Source: Micromonospora inositola (GTDB lineage Bacteria > Actinomycetota > Actinomycetes > Mycobacteriales > Micromonosporaceae). Taken from it: 64,000 nt of DNA. The notes under the pieces are model-generated. The model saw nothing but the letters and a program-made list of their open reading frames with translations. It had not been told where the DNA came from and ran no database searches. The translations under genes were made by a program, and so were the position numbers. The DNA lies in assembly GCF_900090285.1 (NCBI RefSeq), contig NZ_LT607754.1, forward strand, positions 4,180,001 to 4,244,000. The letters run 5' to 3'. How positions within the stretch are numbered: the first letter of the stretch is position 1; the number at the start of each line of letters is the position of its first letter. Below, in pieces: positions 25,319-33,664 of the stretch.

Positions 25319-26824
25319 ATGGCATCGGCCCCAAAACCCCAGGTCTGGTTCCTCACCGGCAGCCAGCACCTGTACGGACCTGACACCCTCAACCAGGTCG
25401 CCGACCAGTCCCAGCAGATCCAGCGAACCCTGGTGTCCTCGGGTCAACTCGGGGCCGAGATCGTCTGGAAGCCGGTGCTGACCGACTCGACCGCGATCCG
25501 CCACGTGATGCTCGATGCCAACGCGGACCCCGGCTGCGTGGGCGTCATCGCCTGGATGCACACGTTCTCACCGGCCAAGATGTGGATCAGTGGGCTGGAC
25601 GTGTTGCGCAAACCGTTGCTGCACCTGCACACCCAGCTCAACGCGGCGCTGCCCTGGGCGTCCATCGACATGGACTTCATGAATCTCAACCAGGCCGCGC
25701 ACGGCGACCGGGAGTTCGGCTACATCCAGACGCGACTCGGGGTGACCCGCAAGACCATTGTCGGTCACGCCTCCGATGCCGAGGTGGTCACCCGACTCGA
25801 CGGCTGGATCCGCGCCGCGCTCGGCGTGGACCACCTGCGCGGGCTTCGCCTGGCACGCTTCGGCGACAACATGCGCGACGTCGCGGTGACCGAAGGGGAC
25901 AAAATCGAGGCCGAGCTCCGGTTCGGCGTCTCGGTCAACACCTACGGCGTCAATGACCTGGCCGGCGCGGTCGACGGCGCCGCCGCTGACGAGATCGACG
26001 CGCTCGTCGTCGAGTACGCCGACGCGTACCGCCTCGCACCGGAACTGGCCCGGGGTGGCGAGCGCCACGAGTCCCTGCGGTACGCCGCGCGCATCGAGGT
26101 CGGCCTGCGCGACTTCCTTACCGCAGGCGGCTTCGGCGCGTTCACCACGAACTTCCAGGACCTCGGCGACCTGCGGCAGCTGCCCGGTCTGGCGGTGCAA
26201 CGGCTGATGGCCGACGGCTACGGCTTTGGCGGCGAGGGGGACTGGAAGACCTCCGCTCTCCTCGCCGCGGTCAAGGCCATGGGTGCTGGCAGCGGGCGGG
26301 GCACCTCCTTCATGGAGGACTACACCTACCACCTGGGGCCGGGCGAGCCGAAGATCCTCGGAGCTCACATGCTGGAGGTCTGCCCGAGCATCGCCGCGGA
26401 CCAGCCGTCCTGCGAGATCCACCCGCTGAGCATCGGCGACCGGGAGGACCCGGTACGGCTGGTGTTCGACGCCGCACCGGGCGCCGGCGTGGTGATCGGC
26501 ATGACGGACCTCGGCGACCGGTTCCGGCTGGTCGCCAACACGGTCGAGGTGACACCGCCGGATGAGCCGCTGCCCAACCTGCCGGTCGCTCGCGCGGTGT
26601 GGAAGCCCGCCCCGTCGCTGTCCACCTCCGCCGAGGCGTGGCTCATGGCCGGCGGACCGCACCACACCGTGCTGACCCAGGCGGTTGGCGCGGAAACGTT
26701 GCGGGACTTCGCCGACATGGTGAACACCGAATTCCTGCTCATCGACCACCGCACCACCCCGTCCGACCTGGGTGACCGGCTGCGCTGGAACCAGGCCTAC
26801 TACCGGCTGATGCACAGCCGCTAG
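25319..26824 (+). CDS. araA: L-arabinose isomerase
   Basis: A 501-residue cytosolic, metal-dependent isomerase that converts L-arabinose to L-ribulose. The N-terminus ([17 protein letters not shown]) is diagnostic. The Mn-binding and catalytic residues are in place: Glu in TSFMEDYTY, Glu in AHMLEVCPS, His in CEIHPLSIG and His in GGPHHTVLT. Length equals the E. coli enzyme within a residue or two. ATG 25319 has AGGAG 7 nt upstream and lies 26 bp after araD. This completes the AraA-AraB-AraD route; gene order here is B-D-A, as often seen in actinomycetes. Confidence 0.98.
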   Translation: MASAPKPQVWFLTGSQHLYGPDTLNQVADQSQQIQRTLVSSGQLGAEIVWKPVLTDSTAIRHVMLDANADPGCVGVIAWMHTFSPAKMWISGLDVLRKPLLHLHTQLNAALPWASIDMDFMNLNQAAHGDREFGYIQTRLGVTRKTIVGHASDAEVVTRLDGWIRAALGVDHLRGLRLARFGDNMRDVAVTEGDKIEAELRFGVSVNTYGVNDLAGAVDGAAADEIDALVVEYADAYRLAPELARGGERHESLRYAARIEVGLRDFLTAGGFGAFTTNFQDLGDLRQLPGLAVQRLMADGYGFGGEGDWKTSALLAAVKAMGAGSGRGTSFMEDYTYHLGPGEPKILGAHMLEVCPSIAADQPSCEIHPLSIGDREDPVRLVFDAAPGAGVVIGMTDLGDRFRLVANTVEVTPPDEPLPNLPVARAVWKPAPSLSTSAEAWLMAGGPHHTVLTQAVGAETLRDFADMVNTEFLLIDHRTTPSDLGDRLRWNQAYYRLMHSR

Positions 26825-26863
26825 ACCCGGCGTTACCCCATTCCCCGTTTTAGAGGAGACCTC

Positions 26864-27991
26864 ATGCTCATCACCCGGCTTGGGTCGGCGGCGGCAGCCA
26901 TCGTGCTCGCCACAGCCCTGACCGCCTGCGGCTCCAGCACCAAGACCGTCGACCAGCAGGCGCAGTCCGGCAACACCGCCGGCGCGCTGGTCGGCGTCAC
27001 CATGCCCACCAAGTCGTCGGAGCGGTGGATCAGCGACGGCGAAAACGTCAAGAAGCAGCTGGAGGCGCTCGGCTACAAGGTCGACCTGCAGTACGCCGAG
27101 AACGACATCCCGACCCAGGTCAACCAGCTCGAGAACCAGATCACCAAGGGCGCCAAGCTGCTCATCATCGCGTCCATCGACGGCACCGCGCTGACCACGC
27201 AGCTGCAGCAGGCGAAGGACAAGAACATCTCGGTCATCGCGTACGACCGGCTCATCCGCAAGAGCCCGAACGTCGACTACTACGCGACGTTCGACAACTT
27301 CAAGGTCGGTGTGCAGCAGGCGACCTCGCTGCTGGTGGGCCTCAAGCTGCTCAAGCCGGACGGCTCGCCCGGTGAGGCGAAGGGGCCGTTCAACATCGAG
27401 CTGTTCGCTGGCTCGCCGGACGACAACAACGCCACGTTCTTCTTCAACGGTGCGATGAGCGTACTGCAGCCGCACATCGACAAGGGCGCGCTTGTGGTGA
27501 AGAGCGGCCAGAAGGACTTCAAGACCGTCGCCATCCTGCGCTGGGACCCGGCCACCGCGCAGAAGCGCATGGAGGACCTGCTGACCTCGACGTACACGGG
27601 CGGCGCCACGGTCGACGGGGTGCTGTCGCCGTACGACGGGCTGTCGATCGGCATCCTGTCGGCCCTCAAGAGCAACGGTTACGGCACCGCCGGCCAGCCG
27701 TACCCGGTCGTCACTGGCCAGGACGCGGAGCTGGCGTCGGTGAAGTCCATCATCGCGGGTGAGCAGTACTCGACGATCTACAAGGACACCCGCGAGCTCG
27801 CCAAGGTGACGGTGCAGATGGCCGACGCCGTGCTCAAGGGGAGCAAACCGCAGGTGAACAACGACAAGGACTACGACAACGGGGTCAAGGTGGTGCCGTC
27901 GTACCTGCTGCAGCCCGTCATCGTAGACAAGAGCAACTACAAGCAGGCGCTCGTCGACACCGGTTACTACACCGGCGCGCAGCTGGGCTGA
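26864..27991 (+). CDS. ChvE-like multiple-sugar ABC substrate-binding lipoprotein
   Basis: A 375-residue lipoprotein with lipobox LTACGS (Cys near residue 21). The periplasmic-binding fold belongs to the ChvE/XylF branch: [59 protein letters not shown] and [16 protein letters not shown]. Characterised ChvE proteins bind several aldoses including L-arabinose, glucose and galactose. ATG 26864 has AGAGGAG 8 nt upstream. The gene lies 39 bp after araA without an obvious terminator and leads a second importer with the next two genes, so the island has two uptake routes that probably differ in substrate form. Confidence 0.94.
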   Translation: MLITRLGSAAAAIVLATALTACGSSTKTVDQQAQSGNTAGALVGVTMPTKSSERWISDGENVKKQLEALGYKVDLQYAENDIPTQVNQLENQITKGAKLLIIASIDGTALTTQLQQAKDKNISVIAYDRLIRKSPNVDYYATFDNFKVGVQQATSLLVGLKLLKPDGSPGEAKGPFNIELFAGSPDDNNATFFFNGAMSVLQPHIDKGALVVKSGQKDFKTVAILRWDPATAQKRMEDLLTSTYTGGATVDGVLSPYDGLSIGILSALKSNGYGTAGQPYPVVTGQDAELASVKSIIAGEQYSTIYKDTRELAKVTVQMADAVLKGSKPQVNNDKDYDNGVKVVPSYLLQPVIVDKSNYKQALVDTGYYTGAQLG

Positions 27992-27999
27992 CCCGGGGT

Positions 28000-28037
28000 G
28001 ACTCCCGCCGCGCCCACAAGGCGGCGCGGCGGGAGTC
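28000..28037 (+). terminator. Long perfect hairpin after the second binding-protein gene
   Basis: GACTCCCGCCGCGCC (28000-28014) and GGCGCGGCGGGAGTC (28023-28037) form a perfect 15-bp stem with an 8-nt loop, 8 bp after the stop and 42 bp before the ATPase gene. It likely terminates most transcripts and protects the binding-protein message, parallel to the hairpin at 18178-18203. Confidence 0.7.
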
Positions 28038-28078
28038 TTCAGCCCCGTAGGACACGTGCCGGCGAAGGGAGTGCGGCG

Positions 28079-29605
28079 ATGAGCGATCACATCCTGCAGA
28101 TGCAGGGCATCACCAAGACGTTTCCCGGGGTCATGGCGCTTCAGGACGTCAACCTGTCCGTGCGCCGGGGGGAGGTCCACGCGATCTGTGGCGAGAACGG
28201 CGCGGGTAAGTCGACGCTGATGAAGGTGCTGTCCGGGGTGTACCCGCACGGCACGTACCAGGGCGAGATCTACTTCGACGGCGAGCCGTGCCGGTTCTCC
28301 GGCATCCGCGATAGCGAGCACCGCGGGATCGTCATCATTCATCAGGAGCTCGCGCTGTGCCCCCAGCTGTCGATCGCGGAGAACATCTTCCTCGGCAACG
28401 AGCGGGCCCATCGGGGCCTGATCGACTGGAACAGGACCAACCACGAGGCGGCACAGCTGCTGGCGCGGGTGGGCCTGGCCGAAAATCCGGTAACCCCGGT
28501 GATCGATCTCGGGGTGGGAAAGCAGCAGCTGGTGGAGATCGCCAAGGCGCTCTCCAAGGAGGTGAAGCTGCTGATCCTCGACGAGCCGACCGCGGCGTTG
28601 AACGACGAGGACTCGGCGCACCTGCTGGATCTACTGCGCGGGCTGCGTGACGCGGGGATCACCTGCGTGATCATCTCGCACAAACTCAACGAGGTCCTCG
28701 CGATCGCGGACGCCATCACCATCCTCCGCGACGGGCGCACCATCGAGACCCTCGACATGGCCACCGACGAGGTGACCGAGGACCGGATCATCTCCGGGAT
28801 GGTGGGCCGGGACCTGAGCCACCGCTTCCCGCCACACACGCCGAAGATCGGCGAGGAGCTGCTGCGCGTCGAGGACTGGACCGTGCACAGCCCGACCCGG
28901 CACGGCCGGGTCGTGGTGTCCGGCGCCAACCTGGTGCTGCGCCGCGGGGAGATCGTCGGGCTGGCCGGGCTGATGGGCGCCGGGCGGACGGAGCTGGCGA
29001 TGAGCGTGTTCGGCCGCTCGTACGGCACGAACATCACCGGGCGGGTCGTCAAGGACGGCAGGGACATCCACCTGAAGTCCGTGCGCGACGCCATCCGGCA
29101 CGGCATCGCGTACGTCACCGAGGACCGGAAACGGTACGGCCTCAACCTGATCGAGGACGTCAAGCGCAATGTCTCCGCCGCGGCGCTCGGCAAACTGGCG
29201 ACGCGCGGATGGGTCAACGACAACGAGGAGTACCGGGTCGCCGACGAGTACCGGGCCAGCATGAACATCAAGGCCCCCAGCGTGCTCAGCGTCACCGGCA
29301 AACTCAGCGGCGGAAACCAGCAGAAGGTCGTCCTGTCAAAGTGGATGTTCACCGACGCGGACGTGTTGATCCTGGACGAGCCGACCCGGGGCATCGACGT
29401 CGGGGCCAAGTACGAGATTTACACGATCATCAACCGGCTCGCCGACGAGGGTAGGGCCGTGCTCGTGATCTCCTCCGAGCTGCCCGAGCTGCTGGGGCTG
29501 TGCGACCGAATCTACACGTTGTCCGCCGGCCGGATTACGGGCGAGGTGCCCCGCGAGCATGCCACGCAGGAGCGGCTCATGCATTACATGACCAAGAGAC
29601 AGTAA
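28079..29605 (+). CDS. Multiple-sugar ABC transporter ATPase (GguA/MmsA-like)
   Basis: A 508-residue double-cassette ATPase of the CUT2 type. NBD1 has Walker [10 protein letters not shown] near residue 40, Q-loop IHQELAL and Walker [13 protein letters not shown]2 has the [10 protein letters not shown]-loop variant, LSGGNQQKV signature and LILDEPTRG. The [17 protein letters not shown] segment is typical of the ChvE-linked GguA/MmsA group and separates it from the YtfR-like ATPase upstream. ATG 28079 has AAGGGAG 7 nt upstream; earlier in-frame starts run through the hairpin region and are unlikely. Confidence 0.95.
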   Translation: MSDHILQMQGITKTFPGVMALQDVNLSVRRGEVHAICGENGAGKSTLMKVLSGVYPHGTYQGEIYFDGEPCRFSGIRDSEHRGIVIIHQELALCPQLSIAENIFLGNERAHRGLIDWNRTNHEAAQLLARVGLAENPVTPVIDLGVGKQQLVEIAKALSKEVKLLILDEPTAALNDEDSAHLLDLLRGLRDAGITCVIISHKLNEVLAIADAITILRDGRTIETLDMATDEVTEDRIISGMVGRDLSHRFPPHTPKIGEELLRVEDWTVHSPTRHGRVVVSGANLVLRRGEIVGLAGLMGAGRTELAMSVFGRSYGTNITGRVVKDGRDIHLKSVRDAIRHGIAYVTEDRKRYGLNLIEDVKRNVSAAALGKLATRGWVNDNEEYRVADEYRASMNIKAPSVLSVTGKLSGGNQQKVVLSKWMFTDADVLILDEPTRGIDVGAKYEIYTIINRLADEGRAVLVISSELPELLGLCDRIYTLSAGRITGEVPREHATQERLMHYMTKRQ

Positions 29606-29618
29606 ACGGGAGACCAGC

Positions 29619-30881
29619 ATGACCAGCGTCGCACCCACCAACGCCGACCTTGCGATGGCCGACACCACGCTGGCCCAGCCGGGGCAACCGGCCGGCCGCG
29701 CGCCACGCCGCTTCACCGTCAACCTGCGTCAGTCCGGCATCTACGTCGCGTTCGCGCTGATCGTGTTGCTGTTCACCGTGCTGACCGACGGCGCGATGCT
29801 GCAGCCGCAGAACATCAGCAACATCATCGTTCAGAACTCCTACATCCTGATCCTCGCCATCGGCATGATCTTGATCATCATCGCCGGACACATCGACCTG
29901 TCGGTCGGTTCCGTGGTCGCGGTCACCGGCGCGATCACCGCCGTCCTCACCGTCAACATGGGCGCACCGTGGCCGCTCGCCATGGTCATCACCCTCATCG
30001 CAGGCGCTCTCATCGGTGCCTGGCAGGGCTACTGGATCGCCTACTTCGGGATTCCGGCGTTCATCGTCACCCTCGCCGGCATGCTGCTGTTCCGCGCGCT
30101 CACCCTGACCGTGCTCGGTAACCAGGGCATCGGCCCGTTCCCCGAGGAGATCCGCACCCTGTCCAACGGCTTCACCCAGGGCTACCTCGGCAACGTCGGC
30201 CTCGGACCGCTCGGCGGTGCGGACCTGTTCAGCCTGCTCGTCGGCATCACGGCCGTGGCCGGAATAGCCATCACCCAGTGGCGCACCCGCGCCGCCCGGC
30301 TGGGCTACCACCAGGCGGTCGATCCGCTGCCGACTTTCCTCGCCAAGATCGCGCTCGCTGCGTTCCTCGTCCTCGGGATCGTTGTGCAGCTCGCCCGATT
30401 CCGCAACCTGCCCTGGGTCCTCGTGCTGCTCGCCGCCCTGGTGCTCGGCTACAGCCTGCTGATGAACCGGGCCGTGTTCGGCCGGCAGATCTACGCCGTC
30501 GGCGGAAACCTGCAAGCCGCCGTCCTGTCCGGCGTCAAGGTCAAGTCCAACGTCTTCTGGATCTTTGTGAACATGGGGGTACTGTCCGCCCTCGCCGGCA
30601 TCATCTTCGCCGGCCGCCTCAACCAGGCCGGCCCGACCGCCGGCAACCAGTTCGAGCTCGATGCCATCGCAGCAGCCTTCATCGGCGGCGCCGCCGTCCA
30701 GGGCGGCGTCGGCAAGGTCGTCGGCGCGATCACCGGGGGCCTCATCATGGGCGTCATCAACAACGGCATGTCCCTGATCGGGGCTCCCAGTGAGCAGGTG
30801 ATGCTGGTCAAGGGCCTGGTACTCCTCGCCGCCGTCGCGTTCGACGTGTGGACCAAGCGGCGGGCCGGCGCCGCACGTTAG
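29619..30881 (+). CDS. Multiple-sugar ABC transporter permease (GguB-like)
   Basis: A 420-residue BPD_transp_2 permease with about ten membrane helices and a 35-residue hydrophilic N-terminus. Motifs: IIAGHIDLSVGSVVAVTGAI, YFGIPAFIVTLAGMLLFRAL and AAFIGGAAVQGGVGKVVG. The internal RTRAARLGYHQAVDPLP loop is typical of the GguB/XylH branch, in which one permease type forms a homodimer, so no second permease gene is needed. ATG 29619 has ACGGGAG upstream, 13 bp after the ATPase stop. It ends the arabinose island. Confidence 0.95.
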   Translation: MTSVAPTNADLAMADTTLAQPGQPAGRAPRRFTVNLRQSGIYVAFALIVLLFTVLTDGAMLQPQNISNIIVQNSYILILAIGMILIIIAGHIDLSVGSVVAVTGAITAVLTVNMGAPWPLAMVITLIAGALIGAWQGYWIAYFGIPAFIVTLAGMLLFRALTLTVLGNQGIGPFPEEIRTLSNGFTQGYLGNVGLGPLGGADLFSLLVGITAVAGIAITQWRTRAARLGYHQAVDPLPTFLAKIALAAFLVLGIVVQLARFRNLPWVLVLLAALVLGYSLLMNRAVFGRQIYAVGGNLQAAVLSGVKVKSNVFWIFVNMGVLSALAGIIFAGRLNQAGPTAGNQFELDAIAAAFIGGAAVQGGVGKVVGAITGGLIMGVINNGMSLIGAPSEQVMLVKGLVLLAAVAFDVWTKRRAGAAR

Positions 30882-31003
30882 CCGCGCCCATCGAGCGTGG
30901 CGTCGGTTTCCAGCGCCCCCGGGGCTCATGAAGAGGGGAGAGGCGGTCGGGCCCCCCACCCCGCCACTGACGGTTCCACCCACTGGCTGGCTCCCGCGCC
31001 GCG

Positions 31004-31038
31004 TCAGTAATTCGCCAGTAACGGTCCAGCCGTAGCCT
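31004..31038 (+). promoter_or_regulatory. SARP-like direct repeats and -10 before the protease operon
   Basis: The heptamers TCAGTAA (31004-31010) and CCAGTAA (31015-31021) are separated by 4 bp, an 11-bp period. TAGCCT (31033-31038) follows 11 bp later and fits a TAnnnT -10; there is no good -35. Known SARP activators bind heptamer repeats of 11-bp period just upstream of the -10 (about 8 bp). A BTAD-type regulator is encoded two genes downstream. The rest of the 30882-31141 gap has no gene. Confidence 0.45.
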
Positions 31039-31141
31039 GCCCGACCAGGCCAGCTCCGCGCTTCCCGATCGCCCATCCGACGGCTTCCCAGGAAACGGAG
31101 TCACCGGCTATCCCCGTATCGGCAATTGAGGAGCTAGATAG

Positions 31142-33664
31142 ATGCATTTGCCCCGTTCACCCCTGCGGCGAGCAGCCACCGCCTGGGCAGCGGTTGCCGT
31201 CACCGTCGTCGGCGGACTCGCCGCGCCGGCCGCGACCGCCGCGCCCCGGCACCATGCGGCCGTCGACCCGGGTCTCGCCGCCGCCGTTGCCGCCGGTCAG
31301 GAGGCGACCTTCTTCGTCGTCCTGGACAGCCGTCCCGACCTGTCCGGTGCCACTCGCCAGCGCGGCAAGGCGCGGAAGGTCGCCGCGTACCAGGCGCTGC
31401 GCGCCGAGGCCACCCGGGACCAGGGCTCGCTGACCCGCTACCTGGACCAGGCGAAGATCGGCTACGAGTCGTACTGGATCGCGAACGCCGTGAAGGTCAC
31501 CGGCGGCCGGGACCTGGTCGAGCGGCTGACCGCCCGTCCCGATGTCGCCGCCCTGCGGCAGGAGCAGCACTACGCCATCGATACCGCCGCGATGGGCCCC
31601 GTCACCACGGCCGAGGCCGTCCCGGAGTGGGGCGTCAAGGACATCGGGGCCGACCAGGTCTGGTCCCAGTACGCCGACCGCGGCGAGGGCGTCGTTGTCG
31701 CCAGCATCGACTCGGGCGTGGAGTTCAACCACCCGGCCCTGGCGGACAACTACCGGGGCAACCTCGGCGACGGCACCTACAACCACGACTACAACTGGTA
31801 CGACGCGTCCGGCCAGTGCCCCGACAGCGGCACCCCCTGCGACAACAACGGCCACGGCACCCACACCATGGGCACCATCGCGGGCGCGGGCGGCATCGGC
31901 GTCGCACCCGGCGCGAAGTGGATCGCCGCCAAGGGCTGCGAGGCCAGCTCCTGCTCGGACACCTCGCTGCTGAAGGCCGGCCAGTGGATCCTCGCGCCGA
32001 CCGACCACAACGGGCAGAACCCCCGGCCCGATCTCGCCCCGGACATCGTCAACAACTCCTGGGGCGGCGGGAACACCACCTTCTACCAGGACATGATCGA
32101 GGCCTGGAACGCGGCCGGCATCTTCGAGGCGTTCGCCGCCGGCAACGCCGGCAACGGAATTTCCTGTTCGACCACCGAGGCGCCGGGTGCCCAGGCTCCG
32201 ACGTACGGGGTCGGCGCGTACGACGCGACCGGAGCCATCGCGTCCTTCTCCGGCTTCGGCCCCTCCCTCGTCGACGGTTCCATGAAGCCGAACATCGCCG
32301 CGCCCGGCGTCAACGTCCGCTCCGCCTGGCCGGGCAGCCGCTACCGGGCGATCTCCGGTACGTCCATGGCGACCCCGCATGTCGCCGGTGCCGTCGCCCT
32401 GCTCTGGTCCGCGGCCCCCTCCCTCGTCGGCGACATCGACGCCACCCGGGCCGTTTTGAACGACTCCGCGCGGGATGTCGACGACACCCACTGCGGCGGC
32501 ACCGCCGACGCCAACAACGTCTGGGGTGAGGGCAAGCTCGACGCCTTCGCCGCCGTCGACCGGGCCCCGCACACCGCGGCCACCATCACCGGTACCGTCA
32601 CCGACCGGGTCACCGGCGCCGGCCTGGCCGGAATCACCATCACCGCAACGGGCCAGGGCGGCCAGCGCACCGTGACCACGGATGCCTCGGGCGCCTACCG
32701 GCTGGTCCTGGCGGCCGGCGCGTACACCGTCACCAGCGTCAGCTACGGCTACCGCATGGTCACGGAGGACCTCACCGTCACCGACGGCCAGGCCCTCTCC
32801 CACGACATCGCGCTGGACGCCGTTCCCCGGCACGCCGTGACCGGCACGGTGTACGACGTGACGGGCAAGCCGCTCCCCGGTGCCAGCGTCCGGATCGTCG
32901 AGGCACCGCTCGCCCCGGTCGTGTCGGACGCCGCCGGCGCCGTCCGTTTCCCGGTCGTCGCCGAAGGATCCTTCACCCTGGTGGCGACGCCGGCCGCGCC
33001 GGTGCTGTGCAACGGCACCTACCAGACGACCCTGACCGTGGACGGCGATGAGAGCCTGACGGTCCGACTGCCCGCCCACAGCGACGCCTTCGGCAACAGC
33101 TGCCTGCCCGCCACGTACTCCTGGGTCAGCGGCGCCACCAAGGTCGCCCTCTCCGGCGACGAGAACGCCAAGACCGTCGCCCTGCCATTCCCGGTGAGCT
33201 TCTACGGCGTCCCGTACAACCAGGTGAACATCACGACCAACGGCCTGGTGAACTTCCTCTCCCCGCGGCTCGGCGACTACGTCAACACCACCTTGCCGGC
33301 GGCGTCGCAGCCGAACGGCATCCTCGCTGCCTACTGGGACGACCTCGTCCTCGACAAGAAGTCGGCCGTGAAGACCGCTGTCACCGGCACGGCCGGACAG
33401 CGGAAGTTCGTGATCGTCTGGGAGAACGCGACCTTCGCCGCCGATTCGAGCCGGCGAGTGACGTTCGAGGCGGTCTTCGAAGAGGCGACCGGGGAGATCG
33501 TCCTGCAGTACCAGTCCATCGACGGCGCCTCGGCGCTGGAGAAGGGCGGATCAGCGACCGTCGGCATCGAGAGCCAGGCCGGCGTCGACGCCGTGCAGTA
33601 CTCCTTCAACGAACCGGTCCTCACCGACCACAGCGCCCTCCGTATCACCCTCAAGGCGGCATAA
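31142..33664 (+). CDS. Secreted S8 (subtilisin-family) serine protease with C-terminal beta domains
   Basis: An 840-residue exported protease. It has a signal peptide (about 1-34), an inhibitor-type propeptide (about 50-140) and a peptidase S8 domain (about 155-470) with intact triad D190 (ASIDSGVEF), H238 (NGHGTHTMGT) and S408 (SGTSMATPHVAG) and the Asn-bearing AAGNAG loop. Two carboxypeptidase-regulatory-like beta domains follow (TGTVTDRVTGAGLAGI, VTGTVYDVTGKPLPGA), then a beta sandwich of about 180 residues (FPVSFYGVPYNQVNITTNG). ATG 31142 has GAGGAG 9 nt upstream. The stop overlaps the next start (TAATG), so the protease and the FG-GAP protein are made together. The physiological substrate is unknown. 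Confidence 0.95.
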   Translation: MHLPRSPLRRAATAWAAVAVTVVGGLAAPAATAAPRHHAAVDPGLAAAVAAGQEATFFVVLDSRPDLSGATRQRGKARKVAAYQALRAEATRDQGSLTRYLDQAKIGYESYWIANAVKVTGGRDLVERLTARPDVAALRQEQHYAIDTAAMGPVTTAEAVPEWGVKDIGADQVWSQYADRGEGVVVASIDSGVEFNHPALADNYRGNLGDGTYNHDYNWYDASGQCPDSGTPCDNNGHGTHTMGTIAGAGGIGVAPGAKWIAAKGCEASSCSDTSLLKAGQWILAPTDHNGQNPRPDLAPDIVNNSWGGGNTTFYQDMIEAWNAAGIFEAFAAGNAGNGISCSTTEAPGAQAPTYGVGAYDATGAIASFSGFGPSLVDGSMKPNIAAPGVNVRSAWPGSRYRAISGTSMATPHVAGAVALLWSAAPSLVGDIDATRAVLNDSARDVDDTHCGGTADANNVWGEGKLDAFAAVDRAPHTAATITGTVTDRVTGAGLAGITITATGQGGQRTVTTDASGAYRLVLAAGAYTVTSVSYGYRMVTEDLTVTDGQALSHDIALDAVPRHAVTGTVYDVTGKPLPGASVRIVEAPLAPVVSDAAGAVRFPVVAEGSFTLVATPAAPVLCNGTYQTTLTVDGDESLTVRLPAHSDAFGNSCLPATYSWVSGATKVALSGDENAKTVALPFPVSFYGVPYNQVNITTNGLVNFLSPRLGDYVNTTLPAASQPNGILAAYWDDLVLDKKSAVKTAVTGTAGQRKFVIVWENATFAADSSRRVTFEAVFEEATGEIVLQYQSIDGASALEKGGSATVGIESQAGVDAVQYSFNEPVLTDHSALRITLKAA

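Noticed and set aside
22960..26824. Xylulose or rhamnose pathway instead of arabinose
   Set aside because: AraB, AraD and AraA each carry diagnostic motifs ([22 protein letters not shown]), and all three reactions of the L-arabinose route are present.
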